A DNA stretch of 64,000 nucleotides, from positions 622,464-686,463 of the forward strand of contig BCIV01000005.1 of NCBI GenBank assembly GCA_001600055.1, in the 5' to 3' direction. Position numbers and translations under genes: made by a program. Shown here in pieces: positions 34,625 through 47,062 of this stretch (its first letter is position 1; every line of letters begins with the position of its first letter). The notes beneath the pieces were generated by a model that worked only from the letters and a program-made list of their open reading frames with translations, made no database searches and was not told where the DNA came from. The stretch is from Filobasidium wieringae. Taxonomy: Eukaryota; Basidiomycota; Tremellomycetes; Filobasidiales; Filobasidiaceae.

Positions 34625-37551
34625 ATGCCTTCTCAACCTTCTTACGCTTTCGGGCCAAACAACGCAAACGCTGCAGTCTCCTCCCACTCAGGGAATAACA
34701 ATAGCAATAACCACAACCCCTTCATCCAACCTCATCACTCGCCAAATCCGCAATCCAGAAGCTTGACGCCAGGTTACGGTGGCAGTGGAGGTGGAAACTC
34801 TCCTCTCCTCTCCAGTTACGACAGACGGGATAGCGACTACGACATGTCAGGTAATCAGAATGGTCGATTGTTAGGAGCAGGAGGACAAGCTATGAGCCGA
34901 CAAGGAAGCGCAGATAGTGGAATGATGGACACTGTAAGTTTCTTGATTAGGCTTTTTTGATCGTGATCGCTGGTTACTGATCAGACATCATCGCCTTGCT
35001 ACCAATCAGCGTTATTCCCCCAACTCTCCTCACCTCTCTCCATCCGCTCAACCTCTGTTTCGATCCGCTTCCCCTACCGCTTCTTCTTCAGATTCTCATT
35101 CTCCCTACACCCCTGCTGCTATGCACAGGGCCCCGGGTCTCCACGATAGCGTCAACTCCAAGGGAGGATACGGACGTGGTGTAGCTGGAGCTGTAGGAGC
35201 TACTGCCTTTGGCGAGAAGGGTTGGAGCGCTAGCAAGAATGGATCAGGCAATTTAGCACCCAGCATCAGCGACAAGTTTTCTCTTTCTCCCGATCCTGCT
35301 TCCTGGGGTGGGAACGTCGCTCTTAACCATCCCGAACCGGATGACTATCTGCACAACCCTGACCCCAAGAGAGACAGAAAGAACGATCGTGGTGGAACCA
35401 TCTTCACCATTCGTGGATTGGAGAATGTTGGATGCATCCTTATCCTCGTCCTCGCACTCATCACTCTTTTCGGGGGTTACCCTCTCATCACCTACTTCAC
35501 CCGAGATCCACCCAGCAACTTGGGCGGTTACAACCTTGGAGGAATCAACGCTACCGGCCAGGTAGCGACGAGGATGGGCAACTTCAACCTGATCGACGAG
35601 GATACACCTTCCACCGCTTACACTTGGAAGAGTATGATGACTGGGGAGAGTTGGGACCTCGTTTTCAGTGACGAATTCAACACTCCCGATCGAACGTTCT
35701 GGCCAGGTGATGATCCATTCTGGGAGGCTGAAGACTTGCACTATTGGGGAACCAACAACTTGGAGTGGTGAGTAATCTCCCCTGAGAAAGCATGAAGCTC
35801 CAGCACTGTGACTAACAATACATCGAATTCAAAGGTACGATCCTCGTGCCATTGTTACAGAAGGCGGTAACCTCAAGATCACATTGGATAAGATCCCTAA
35901 CCATGACCTCAACTACACTGGAGGTATCATGAGCACCTGGAACAAGTTCTGCTTCCGTGGTGGATACGTCGAGAGTAAGTCCTGAAAAAGTAATTGATCA
36001 GATTTCGGTCTCACTAAGCCTATTCCGCCTTACCCTTGACAGCCAGCGTTTCTCTTCCAGGACGAAGCGATGTTTACGGGTAAGTATCGAAACTTCATCG
36101 AAAAAGGAATCTAAAGCTGACCATTTGTCGTACAATACACAGACTTTGGCCTGCCGTCTGGACCATGGGCAACCTAGGAAGGATGGGATACGGAGGAACC
36201 TTGGACGGCATGTGGCCATACACTTATGACTCGTGCGACGTAGGAACGCTTCCTAACCAGACTCGTAACGGTATGCAGAATTCTACAGAAGTTGACCTCA
36301 TGAAGCTCATTTAGCTCATCCCGCACATGACAGGTCTGCCTGAAGCCGCGACTACCACTGGTCCTGAGTGGTCGCCCTTCAACGGAACTTTGTCTTATCT
36401 TACTGGTCAAAGGTTATCAGCTTGTACCTGTCCGGATGATCCAACTCACCCAGGACCAAAACGTACCGATGGGACATTTGTCGGTCGTGCTGCCCCGGAA
36501 ATCGATATTATTGAGGCGCAGGTGAGTTTCCTTGCACCAGCGATGAGTGTTTGGTTTGTTACTCATAAAGACTTGTGAATTAGGTTGAGCATGCCCAATT
36601 GAGGGGAGAGGTATCCCAATCCGCTCAGTGGGCGCCTTTCAACCCGTACTACCGATTCCAGAATGTTACTGGTGTTGATTGGGATCTCATGGATCCCGAT
36701 GTCACCAAGATCAATTCGTATTCTGGAGGTGTATATCAGCAGGCTACGTCAGGAGTCTCTTATACTGACCAGGAGTGCTAGTAAGCCAAGCGCAAAGCTA
36801 CAGATAGTGGGCAGATACTAAGGCGCGATAATCGGCTTCATAGTACCGGAAAGGGCATGGGAGGTTGTTTCTCCATCTATGGTTTCGAGTACGCTCTGGG
36901 AGAGTAAGCAAATATTGCCCTGGATCATCATCGAAAACGGCAGCTAATCGTATCGACCCGTTACAGCGACGGTTACGTTTGGTGGGTGAACGATGGAAAG
37001 CCCGCTTGGTGGATCAAGGCCTCCGCCATGAGCCCGGACGCCGATGCGCAAGTAGGACAACGTCCGATCCCTTATGAACCAATGTACTTGATCATCAATC
37101 TGGGTATCTCCGAAAATTTCGGAGAGATCGAGTAAGTCTGCCGGTTACTAGAAAGGTCGAAAACCGATGGCTGATACTGCTGGAATCTACAGCTATGCGG
37201 GTCTAGAAGAGTTGTGGCCTGTCCATCTGCTCGTGGACTACATTCGTGTCTACCAAGACCCTAAAGTCAAAGATTTGGGTTGTGACCCAGCAGATATGCC
37301 GACTGCATCCTATATCGAGATGTACAAGGAAGCTTATACGTCAGTCGCCTTGCCGATATTCGTGTTTCGGTCGAGCCTGGACTGACATCTCGTATTTCAA
37401 ATAGGAATCCCAACATCACCACCTTCGATCAGATCCCAAGCGTGCATCCACCAAGACCCAAAAACAGACTGGTTGTGCGTATCTGTTGACATTATAAGAT
37501 TGAACCATACCATTGACAACCAATTATACAATTATACAGGACACCTGCTAA
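34625..37551 (+). CDS. KRE6: Beta-1,6-glucan synthesis protein, KRE6/SKN1 family (GH16)
   Basis: This is a type II membrane glycoside-hydrolase-like protein needed for beta-1,6-glucan in the fungal wall, acting in the secretory pathway. The start at 34625 opens a disordered cytosolic tail rich in Ser, Asn, Gly and Pro. A single transmembrane segment ([20 protein letters not shown]) is followed by the lumenal GH16 domain: [60 protein letters not shown]. The GH16 catalytic motif ExDxxE is seen as [11 protein letters not shown]. Later come [17 protein letters not shown] and PKNRLVDTC endings; the last intron (donor GTGCGT) gives the stop at 37551. Many short introns split it, plus a leader intron upstream. 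The Glu-Asp-Glu residues are intact. Whether it corresponds to Kre6 or Skn1 cannot be decided here. Confidence 0.92.
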
Positions 37552-37819
37552 GGGAACCATTGTGCCGACTACAACCAGTCTACTTGGACCCTGTCATTTC
37601 CAGACGCACTTTATACCCGCGCCAACACGTCGCGTCTGCGAACGGTCATCCGTCTGAATCGCATGGCTTCACTTATTGCGACATGACTGCGTCTTTGTAG
37701 GTATCCTAGACTTATCCCCACTACTGTAGCATTGCGCATACGATGGCATCGTTAGAAATTTTGGTTCACTTCGCAGATAGATCTACTTACGATCATTCAT
37801 TGCTCCAAAAACACAAGGC

Positions 37820-40800
37820 TCATACTGTCCCTTCTATCTGTTCCTCCTCCTCTTCCTCTACTTCTTCTTCTAGCTCTACCCGCTCCTCATCCTCTTCCAC
37901 CGGCTCTCTTTCTACTTGCGAGTCTTCGCTACGTCTCGATCGAGAATCGCTTGTCGACCGATGGGGAGCTGTATCAGCGGCTGCCACCACTGACGACGAT
38001 CGCGAACTGCCGTCCCCAGAGTGGCCGTCTTCAGATACAGGAAGACGTTGCTTTTGACGGTTTTTGTTGACCGTGGAGAGCGCTTTCTTCCGAGCTGCAT
38101 CATAGGCCTCACGCGAGGGATGACCGTTAGGAAGGTAGTGACGTGCCATGCCGATCACAGATCGACCCTCGCTGACCCTTTGTTTAACGAGATCGCGCAT
38201 CTTGTCGCGCACTTGCTGACTATTGAAATCAGGGAAATGATCAGAGTGATATCGCTTGTAGACATATGCAGTCGGCTGATTTGGTGTATCAAGAGGAACC
38301 TTTTGGACCTCTCGGTACAGAAACAAAGCTTGAATCCGAGCCCATCGGGCTTTACTACCTTTGACTGCATATTGATATCCGCTGGGCGAAGCCTTAGTGT
38401 TAGCTTGGTTTTTGACGAGAGTGCTGCAATCCCGGTATCCTTCGTCTACTTTGAGCGGCTTTCCTCGTTCGTTGTGTAATGGCAAGCCATCTGCGTCGAA
38501 GAGATACTCATCTCCCCGGTCCAAACGAAAGTCTATGTCTGATTTCCTGACTCTCGATTGCACCTCGCTAGATTGTCGCGAGCGAGTCTCAACAGCTGAT
38601 GGTCGGGCTACATCTCCATCTGGCTGATGTGCATAATGACCGACATTATGATCTCGAGTCCGGGGACGAGTACGGACCCGATGAGCTTCAATGCTGTCAT
38701 CTGAAGACCGCCTTGATTCTGATAGCTGAATCGGGTCTTCCAAACCAGGTAAACTCTCCTCGTTTGATCCGGGAGAGCTTGCCCGATTGGTAGGATTTTG
38801 AGACACCTGTCTTTGGCTTTCCCAGTCCACGCGTTCCCTGGAGCCGAGTAGGAATCTGTAGAATTGGTGTCAGTTCATCTGAAGATCTCAAAGCGAGTTC
38901 GCTTCACCTTTTGACATTGTTTGGTTTTGTTATACTGATAATGGAAGTATCGCAAGTTACTATTCGGAACGCGATCGAGACCCACGGGGACCTACGGTAC
39001 GGTTCCGTTTCTCGCTATAGCCTGGGCTATCGTCATCACACCCTGGCCTTGCCGAGGAACATCCTGTGTCTCGGGTTCGTCGAGCGATGCTCTTGCAGCC
39101 TCGTCTGGGAAGCCATCAGGATAGCGAGCCGCCATGTACTCGGTCACCTCGTCTATCATGAGTGGAGCTCCGATGGATCTGTAACAAGGGAATTCTCGAC
39201 CTCTAGTCTTCGGATATGAAACAAGCACGAGCTTTTCGAAGCTTACTCGTCTATTGTTTGCGTTTGCTCTCGTTGGAGGGTCTCGCTGCTCTGCTCCGGC
39301 GACGTTGACTCTTGTTCATCGAGAGTTCCGTCGAGGGCAAGGTCTTTCTCACTAAGGGTCCCTTTTTCCACGACTTCGTCGTCGGAATCGACTTCCACGT
39401 CAGACCCCGACAATCGTGCTACAAGAGTAGGAAGGGATGGAAGGACGCCATTCTTCACGGCACAGTTTAGGTCATACCAAAACGCTTTGGTCATGATATC
39501 AGTCTTGACTTACAGCGATATCTAATTGTGTTTGATCGTCGAAATCGCGATTGGTTAACGCTGCTTCTACATAGTTCAACATCTCTTCCCTGAAATCCTC
39601 ATATGTCAGTTCTTGACGAGCGATTTCAAGCGTTGCTAGACGTTGCAGCTGTGGTGAACATTCCTCAGCTTAGTCCGCGAACAGGCTCTTATATGTGTTG
39701 TACCTTTTTACGCTGCATTGTAGCCATCTCAACCCAGACATTCGTGGCGATAGTCTTCTCACTCAAATCATCGAGGTCGTGCAGGTCTTCCCATCCTTGT
39801 AGCCTTTCCAACGCGTTTGGCGAGAGTATAACTTCAACGACTGGGTTGAGAGTACCATTTTCCTGTAATTGAGCTCCTCGCTCCTCTAATCTGTGCAGAA
39901 TGATCTACACCGGAGTTAATTAGGGTCGTGAAACGTGTGATATTAGAAATCTGCTTACTTGTGTAGCAAGATCAATCAGTAGTTGTATGGCATCGCGATC
40001 GGTCCAGGGTTTTACGGTACACAATCTGAGAAGCATCTCCCACGCTTGATCTAGAGCGGTAGCAGCGGTATTGGTCTCGCTTGGGAGATCCAGACTGTCT
40101 GCTGCATCTTCGGGGCTGTCGATGATGCGTACGAGTCCAGCAACGTTAGCCAATACCAGCGAACGGTCTAAAGAAGGTGCCATAGCGAAGGGATCGAAAT
40201 CTTTGAACTGAGTCAAGACCTCTCTGTTCAAGAAATAGGTGTATCTTTCGTTGGTGAATAAAGATCCCCTCGAGGCTTCAGTCCAAGGTAAATATCAGTA
40301 CGAGTAGAGCGGTGTGGCTGAGATGATCTTACCTTCCCAACTCTTCCATTTGGCAGCCATAGTCATCTGAACACTCCCGAGTGACTCTTCGTCTCGGTCG
40401 AAAACACCTCGAAGCACAATACTAGAATCGTCGAACAGGCGGACCGCCCTCTGTTCTATAGTCAACGATCTAAGTAGTCCAGTGCCCGTGCGTGACCGTC
40501 GATACGTTCCATCTCGGAGACCGGCGACAAGCGACCTTCGTATTTCCAAACTCTTTTGAGAAGGAGGAACAATCTCGTGTTGTACATTTCGAGCTACTTG
40601 TGTTGCCCCTCGAACTATATGTAACGGCTCATCCTCTTCTTGCTCCTCTAGGATATTTCCTTCTTCAATAATCTGTTTCATATTTTCTGCTCGGGAGCGT
40701 AGTTTTGTACGTTGGACTGCATTAGAAGAACTGGTATTATGGATTACAGCTACGGCACCTCGGGATGCTGATCTGGTGCGCTGTCGGCGACCATCTTCTT

Positions 40801-40882
40801 CTTCTGAATCGTCTTTGCGTTTTCTGGTTCCTTCGGCTGACAATGCTCTTGAAGCTGAGCGAGTCGCTCGCATCGCTACCAT
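37820..40882 (-). CDS. Large uncharacterised nuclear-type protein
   Basis: I recognise no named family. Seven inferred exons joined by short GT-AG introns give roughly 950-1000 residues. The start at 40882 reads MVAMRATRSASRALSAEGTR with KRKDDSEEEDGRRQRTRSAS, an NLS-like basic and acidic mix. The middle is helical (EVLTQFKDFDPFAMAPSLDR; AWEMLLRLCTVKPWTDRDAI; IILHRLEERGAQLQENGTLN). The last exon contains FDADGLPLHNERGKPLKVDE, SKARWARIQALFLYREVQKV and AYVYKRYHSDHFPDFNSQQV followed by RDKMRDLV. Spacing of the aromatic residues and this last helix is reminiscent of a Myb/SANT-like DNA-binding fold, but that is inference. It ends in a long Glu repeat and stops at 37820. It lies convergent with KRE6/SKN1 and in tandem behind hexokinase. 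Confidence 0.65.
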
Positions 40883-41133
40883 CTAAGTGGAGATCAAAGA
40901 TTTGCTCGAGAGCCTGCAGTAAGCTAGATATTGCAAGCCAACGCTTGATGGGAATAGCAGAGACATGAGAAACAATCAGAAAGAAGTGCACTCCGTATAG
41001 CGTAGATGCTGCCATTCTCATCGCCCAAAGCGGAAGCAACGCGATTTGTTTGTTCAAGTAAGGTCTACGCGTCGACAAGCGTTCCGTATGGTATCTCTCT
41101 TCCATAGCACATTCATGTACAACTCATGCTAGC

Positions 41134-43121
41134 TTAAGCCCTCGCAGTAGTGGGGATGACAGGGTCCATTTTGCTGACTTCGGGATGAACTCCCTTCTTT
41201 TCAGCCTTCTTGGCCTGGAGAGCGCATAACGCAGCTGTGGTTCGATTGTTTAGGATCAGTCTGACGTGCTTGCTACGTGGCAACCAGGATATAGCTTACC
41301 TCCAACACCGCTTCCATCCTTGGCCAAACCGATGACGACCCGTTTCTCGCCCTCTTCGCCCAGCACATCTCTCAGTGCTACGCGTACTCTCTCCTCGAAA
41401 AATGGCAAGAATTCGGCGACACTGCCATCAACACCGATATCGATAGGTCCAGATTTGTCCAACGCCTTAGTGTGCTTGATCACGGCAGCAATGGCACACG
41501 CTGCAAGAGTGGAAGCACGGGAAGCAACGGCTCGAGAAGCCCATTGTACCAGTTCAACATCCCGGTCAGTGATGTTTTGCTGAACATTCAATTCCTTGGC
41601 AATCACATCCCGGACTTCGCTGGAAGATTTCGCACCTTCCACCGCCGATACAAATGCGGCATCGAAGCCATAGTGCGTGTTGAGGATCTGGGTAGAGTGG
41701 CCGTCAAATAGTAACGAATTATCGATAAGATAAAGAAGGATGTTTCGGACGATTTCACCGAGATCTTCATAAGATGAAGAGTCAGCATAGTAACAAGGCG
41801 TGAGATCAATCATACTCACACATCCCAGACACCATCTTCTCGAAGGCTTGTTTGCGACTGTGACGATAATAATTAGATCAGTCGCTGAATTTCTCACCTT
41901 TTAGAGCTCTAAGCCCATTTGTGGTAGACTTACGGATTGATACTTTCTCGGTCAAGCTTGTTGTCAAACATCGAGACTGGCAGATATTGTCGCTGTTACA
42001 GATATGAGTGATTCATTCAGCTACTATATCCGAGAGATTTTTTCTCCTACCAACCTTATTGTCAATCGCACCCCATTCGGTGTTGACGACCATAAACTCT
42101 CCACCGTCTCGTCCACCCTTCTGACTCTCCTGTATGGCTGATTCGCCCAGCTTGGTGATAGTATCTACTCGATCAATGTATGCTCCATTGGTTCCAGTCC
42201 CAAAGATAGCACCGACAAGTGCGGGTCCAGATTGGTACGAGCGAGAGAGAAGGGTTCCAACGGTGTCGTTGACTAAAGCGGAACATTTAACGTGGATGTG
42301 TTTTCGGTCGAGGGCGTCCTGAAGAAGCTTGACAACGTCGTGACCGATAGCGTTCTTTGCAGCGAATCCTTTAGTCCAGGTGAGAAGGGTTCCCTTATCT
42401 AAAGCGGTTTGCTCGACAGGGAAACTATGGCCGCAAAGTATTCAGCACAAGCACTAGAGCGCCATAGCTAAGACCTTCTGTGCTCAATAACTCACCTAAA
42501 GGTGAAGCCAAGATGAATCGCTTCGGTTTCGGGGATCTCAGAGCCAATCTCTGTAAGGAAAGAGTCGACCGAGTCGGCAATATAGTCTGAAGGAACCAAC
42601 GATAGGTCAGCGACGTTTTGAGCTCTCAAAGGGATAAACTCCGTACTGAAGAGGATCCTAGCTTCGCCCTGTTTGAGCTCCTCCGAGACCTTGTATTTAC
42701 GCTGTTTGACACTAAACTTGTGGTCCCCTTCGAGCTTGATCTCGCAAACACGCCTTAAGATGAAGAAATAAGTCAGCCCAGATCATCGGGCTCAGGGATC
42801 TAGAAACAATATTTACAGGTTGGTTCCACCGAGATCAAGAGCCAAGAAAGTGCTACGTGACAGATTGACCAATTGAGTACAACCCGGTTTAGCAGACATA
42901 TCATGAAACCCTTACCCTTTCTCTGAGCCATCTGGTACGTTCAAGCAATAACTTGGTATCATGGCTGTGTCTTTACCGAAGTTTTGGAGTCCCTCTTGGA
43001 ACTCAGTACAGAATCCTTCTACGATAGTCTCTAATTTTTGCTTGTTGAGGTAGAAAAATTTCTCAATAGCTGTTACCTCAGCAGGTAATTCAGGTCCATT
43101 ATTGCGAGGGGTCGGTGCCAT
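41134..43121 (-). CDS. HXK: Hexokinase
   Basis: This enzyme phosphorylates glucose and other hexoses with ATP at the entry of glycolysis, in the cytosol. The start at 43121 gives MAPTPRNNGPELPAEVTAIE. The phosphate-1 motif FLALDLGGTNLRVCEI is split by introns. Then come LHLGFTFSFPVEQ-type sugar-binding sequence (HLGFTFSFPVEQTALDKGTL), LVNDTVGTLLSRSY with the catalytic Asp, GAIFGTGTNGAYIDRV, and VVNTEWGAIDNK. The C-terminal part has YLGEIVRNILLYLIDNSLLF, IDIGVDGSVAEFLPFFEERV and VVIGLAKDGSGVGAALCA, ending at 41134. It has about 490 residues, usual for a fungal hexokinase. Hexokinase versus glucokinase subtype is not resolved. A likely leader intron and short uORF lie upstream at 43181-43294. 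Confidence 0.94.
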
Positions 43122-44158
43122 CTTGTACGATCAAGTTCTGATTGTCTTCGAAGCGTTTTTGAAGGTCAAGTTTTGAATTACTGCAAATACGAAACGACTA
43201 TAGGTATTATTGGTTTTCATTCACCAGGAACTGAAAGGAGAAGACGAGCGGTAAAGTTGATATCGACTCGTTGAAGGGGACTCACCTTGCCCATTATTGA
43301 TCTCCCTCTGTCTGCGGGTACGTGGGCAAAGCAAAACCGCGGATCACACCCAAATGATCACGTGCCGGGATCAATGCCAGCATCAGCCTAACCGAAGTTG
43401 ACGTCACGAGTGCGTTAGCCGCAAATCGGTCTTGAAACACGAACTCGAAAAGACACGAATGTGATGTTCAAGAGTTTGGCTTTGATGGACTTTAAAACAC
43501 CCACTGACTTGAAATGGATTCGTTTGGCTTGATATTGTCAGATCTAGAAAAATACCACATTCGAAGCTTGCTACAATGGCGTCGGGGCCCCCCAAGCAGT
43601 AAGCTCAGCCGGGTCGGATCGCTTTTATCAACGATTCTCGCGAAGGCTTCTGCACGTAGGAGTACCTTTGTACATTGATATAGTCTTACCAGACAAACTT
43701 AGACGGTAAAGATACGTTTCCATCATGGTGATCTGCGTCATAACCGCCCACGTCAGAGTACATGCCAAGCGAGCTTCAGGGCCGACTCGAACAAAGTTTA
43801 GAGGCGCGCGTGGCTTGTAAGACCACGCGTTTCAGATAGGCTTCACGCTACCAGCAGACTCTTCCGGTCCGGTAAACGTTGTGTTGGGCAAATAAGCTTT
43901 GGTGTTTCGTCAACTTTGGTCGTACTCTGCGATAGCTCACAGATAGTTGTAGTCGAAACAAATCCCTCATCCGTACTCATCTTGAACCCACGACGCATAG
44001 GCTTTTTCTGTGCCGCGGCTTCTTACGCTTCTCGACACAAACTACGGCTTGAATGGTGGACTGGATTATCGCGATAGGATATAAGATCATTTCGTTCGGG
44101 TGGAGATCAATAAGAGTGTAAAGGATTGACCAAGTATCCAATCTAGAAATCAATTGCC
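43122..44158. other. Intergenic, hexokinase leader and divergent promoters
   Basis: The 1037 bases between hexokinase (minus) and the membrane protein (plus) hold both promoters. On the hexokinase side a donor at 43285 (AAG|GTGAGT) and acceptors at about 43231 or 43181 indicate a leader intron. A perfect 7-bp stem CGCGTGG/CCACGCG with a 9-base loop lies at 43807-43829. An ATG at 43576 followed by MASGPPK and GTAAGC could be an unconfirmed first exon. Confidence 0.4.
43807..43829. other. Inverted repeat, 7-bp stem
   Basis: CGCGTGG and CCACGCG are separated by nine bases. It is isolated in the intergenic region and its function is unknown. Confidence 0.5.
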
Positions 44159-45323
44159 ATGAACGAAGTTCTACCTCAAGCGATCGCGGTGCTTTCGCAC
44201 GTAATTCTACTACTATCCGTCATCTTGACAAGCATCTTGTCACTCTGGATTCAACGTCGAGTGAGACTTGCCGCTGCCAAGTCGCCATTCGATTACACAT
44301 CATCCTATTTGCCTATATCGGAAGGACCCCAGGCCTTTAGAAGACATTCGGAAGCGCCAGTGACCAAACGAAAATTACCAGTAGTTAAGCGATCTCTGAG
44401 CTTGAGTTCGGGTATCAAACAATGTGTCGAGACTTCGTCGAACGCTTCTTCGAGCTTGTCAACCAAATCTCGACAAAACTCGACCAGGATATTGAGATCT
44501 TATAGCTTCTCACCATCGTACGATTCTAGTGCAGAGATCGACCCTTTCTTCTCTTCATCGGAAGTCTCGCCTCCTCAACCGGACAGCAAGCTCGACTACT
44601 GGATCAGCGATGGACAGACGCCCAACAGCCCTACTGGATCTCTTCTTGATGATTACGACAAAGGTGTTTGGCTGCCTGCCGCCAGTGAAATCCTGACAGG
44701 GAGAGCAGTGTCTGGAAGACGGTCCTTATGCTTTCTTTTGTTACTACGGGCTGCAATAGGGCTGCCGGCCCTGCTGCAATCGTGGAAGCCCAATACGATG
44801 TCAGTGAGTAATACAATATGATAACTCTAAGAACCTCTGATCTGTGCTGATGGAAACTCATAGGTCTCACATGCGTTTTTGCTCAACTTCGACCTGTTGA
44901 TCGCAGACACGGTGATAGCGTCGCTTGTAAGTGGCAAAATATATCTATTGGGTTGTTCTATATCACTCAGCAATTGTGAAATACAGCTGGCTGTCGCGCC
45001 CCTGCTCATTTTCGTCGTGAATCTATCCTTGCGCTTACCTGAAGCTTGGGAACATCACATATATCACACGAATATGATGTGAGTTGCAGTCTAGCCATCT
45101 GATGAAAAGTAGATAGTCAGGAGCTGATCATCAACCTGCACGCAGTCTTGCAATCACCCCAATACTGGCTACCCTTCAGCTTCCACCCTCTGATAGCATG
45201 GCAATCTATCGGTTAGCCGGCCCGGTACTATCGGCCGTGATATTCCTAATAGCTCGCGAACAAGCCCTGGCAACGTATTGGGCACCCTTGACAGCCAGAC
45301 AGAGGGAATTCAGAGGGTTGTAA
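44159..45323 (+). CDS. Multi-span membrane protein of unknown function
   Basis: I do not recognise the family. Four exons give about 310 residues. The start at 44159 gives an N-terminal hydrophobic segment (AVLSHVILLLSVILTSILSL) followed by a basic stretch (QRRVRLAAAK). A long Ser-rich hydrophilic region follows (SLSLSSGIKQ, SLSTKSRQNSTRILRSYSFS) that could be phosphorylated. Then come more hydrophobic spans: RSLCFLLLLRAAIGLPALL, FLLNFDLLIADTVIASL joined by an intron to LAVAPLLIFVVNLSLRL, and LAGPVLSAVIFLIAREQALA, ending at 45323. Junctions at 44812, 44930 and about 45078 keep the frame. It is tail-to-tail with PRE5, with 60 bases between stops. Confidence 0.65.
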
Positions 45324-45383
45324 TCTTGAGATGTTGTACAATAAGAAGCCGCATGAAATTCATTAACACGAGAGAACCTGCTT

Positions 45384-46711
45384 CTATTGCATGTGGATAT
45401 CGCCGTCTCCATCGCTAGCAGCAGGTGCATTGGCACCAGTGTTCTCCGAACCAGCCGTGCTGTCTTGCGCTTGGATGCCTGTCTCTACAGCCATAGCACC
45501 GGTATTCGCGCCCCCCGAGTTATCAGCATCGTCTCCTCCGTTGGTGCCTTGCCTACGTCTCATCTCTGCCAGATAAGGTTCTACAGCTTCATCGTCCAGA
45601 GTTCTGAAGCTGGACTTCTTGCCGTTGGGGGCGATTCCAACAATCCCTATAGAAGTGTTCTGCAACGTCAAAGCCTTATCCTGCTGCAAGGTGTCACGCA
45701 AAGCATTCAGTCCATGCTGAATGAGATCTTGTAGAGAACCTGTCAAGATCAGGATTTTAATGTAAGTAGAACACAGTCGTTTCCTTGAAAAGTCGGCTTA
45801 CAGTCCTCAAACTCGGCATGGTGATCCTCTAAATATGTCTTGGCGCTCTGGCTTCGAGCTCCGATCGAGTGCGCGTGATATTCGTAAAACACACCCGTGG
45901 GTGAGAACTCGAAAAGATGAGGTCCGGTTTCCTTCAAGTCCGGAAAAAGTCAGTCAAGATACCGTCAGGCAATTCTCAAATGGACATACATCTTGTCCGA
46001 TCACTAAGAAGCCAACTCCGTAAGGCCTTTTGCCGTAGTACTGGGTGTTGGTTTGGGCTCGATCCGCTATGCTCTGTACAATCCTTCCCACGGGGATAGG
46101 ACGAGCGTACAACATCTTAGATTGCATGGCCTTCTGGCGCATAAAATTGCTGTATATCCAAAGCGGAGTTCAATTGACGATAACTGTGGGATTTGAAGGT
46201 GTCTCCCACCTCAGAACACGGGCATCGCTGGTAAGTCCTGCAATCGCGACACCGATGTGATCGTCGATCCTGATCATCTTCTTTTGATACGAGGCTAGCT
46301 CTCCAGTAGAACGCTACACCCGGACATGCCTTTAGACTTCCTCGCCAGGCATATCAATCACATGGTATGACGAACCTTGAGTGTGAGAAGGATTGCATGA
46401 GTCTTGGATCTCAAGCCAACAGCTGCAGATCCCTGTTTTACGGCCTCTTGAGCATATTCGACCTGGGACGTTGTGAGAAGGTAAGGTTGGAAATCCCGGA
46501 ATTTGACAACGAGTATGTATGTACCTGATGCAAACGACCTTGTGGACTCTGTAGCATACCAAACAATTGCATCAGATGGCTTTCCGACCCTTGAGAATAT
46601 GATATTACTCACAAAGGTGGTGTTATCAGAGTCATAAGAGTTTCTGAACTGTTCCCCAGCCAACTGTGAGCGTCTAGTCATCTCGCTAAATTGCGTGTAT
46701 CAACTCACCAT
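45384..46711 (-). CDS. PRE5: 20S proteasome alpha subunit PRE5 (alpha6/PSMA1)
   Basis: This is an alpha-ring subunit of the 20S proteasome, structural rather than catalytic. The first coding exon is the ATG alone (46711-46709), followed at once by GTGAGT; exon 2 starts at 46648 with [12 protein letters not shown]. Then [20 protein letters not shown] gives the alpha-subunit signature. The body has [67 protein letters not shown] and [14 protein letters not shown], matching yeast Pre5 and human PSMA1. The C-terminus carries an extended acidic Gly/Ala/Asp tail ending DGDIHMQ at 45384. Seven or so short introns are present. Confidence 0.93.
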
Positions 46712-47062
46712 TCTGATTGATCGAGTTTCCTTCTCTGATTTTAGAGTTGTAACGACAGTCAGATAACGACTATATACTTGCGTAACTTCGTTGATAGGGA
46801 ATTTAGGGAATGCTAGCAACCAGCAATTGATAGATCAGAGATCAGGGCGACTCGTCAGCGGAAACGGCTTACGTGATCCAACCAGCACGGCTCCGGTTCG
46901 AGTATATGCGGATCCAAAATAATTCGTGCATATTCAGAATCCAAGCTTTTGAAATATGGCTAGTATATCGGTAATTTCGGCAATTGGTACGAACCGCTGA
47001 ACTTAGCATAGTCATCACCGCTCACCCTCAAACCTATCTTCAGGGTCTACAATCCTTGCAAA
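46712..47062. promoter_or_regulatory. Divergent promoter, PRE5 and NIP7
   Basis: 351 bases separate the ATG of PRE5 (minus) from that of NIP7 (plus). I see no clear proteasome-associated (PACE-like) element or TATA box. Confidence 0.45.

Noticed and set aside
37743..38057. Ser-rich plus-strand ORF
   Set aside because: It is the complement of the Glu-rich tail of the minus-strand nuclear-type gene.
43576..43600. Possible first exon MASGPPK followed by GTAAGC
   Set aside because: No downstream exon with convincing coding potential was found before the next gene, so it is noted only within the intergenic entry.
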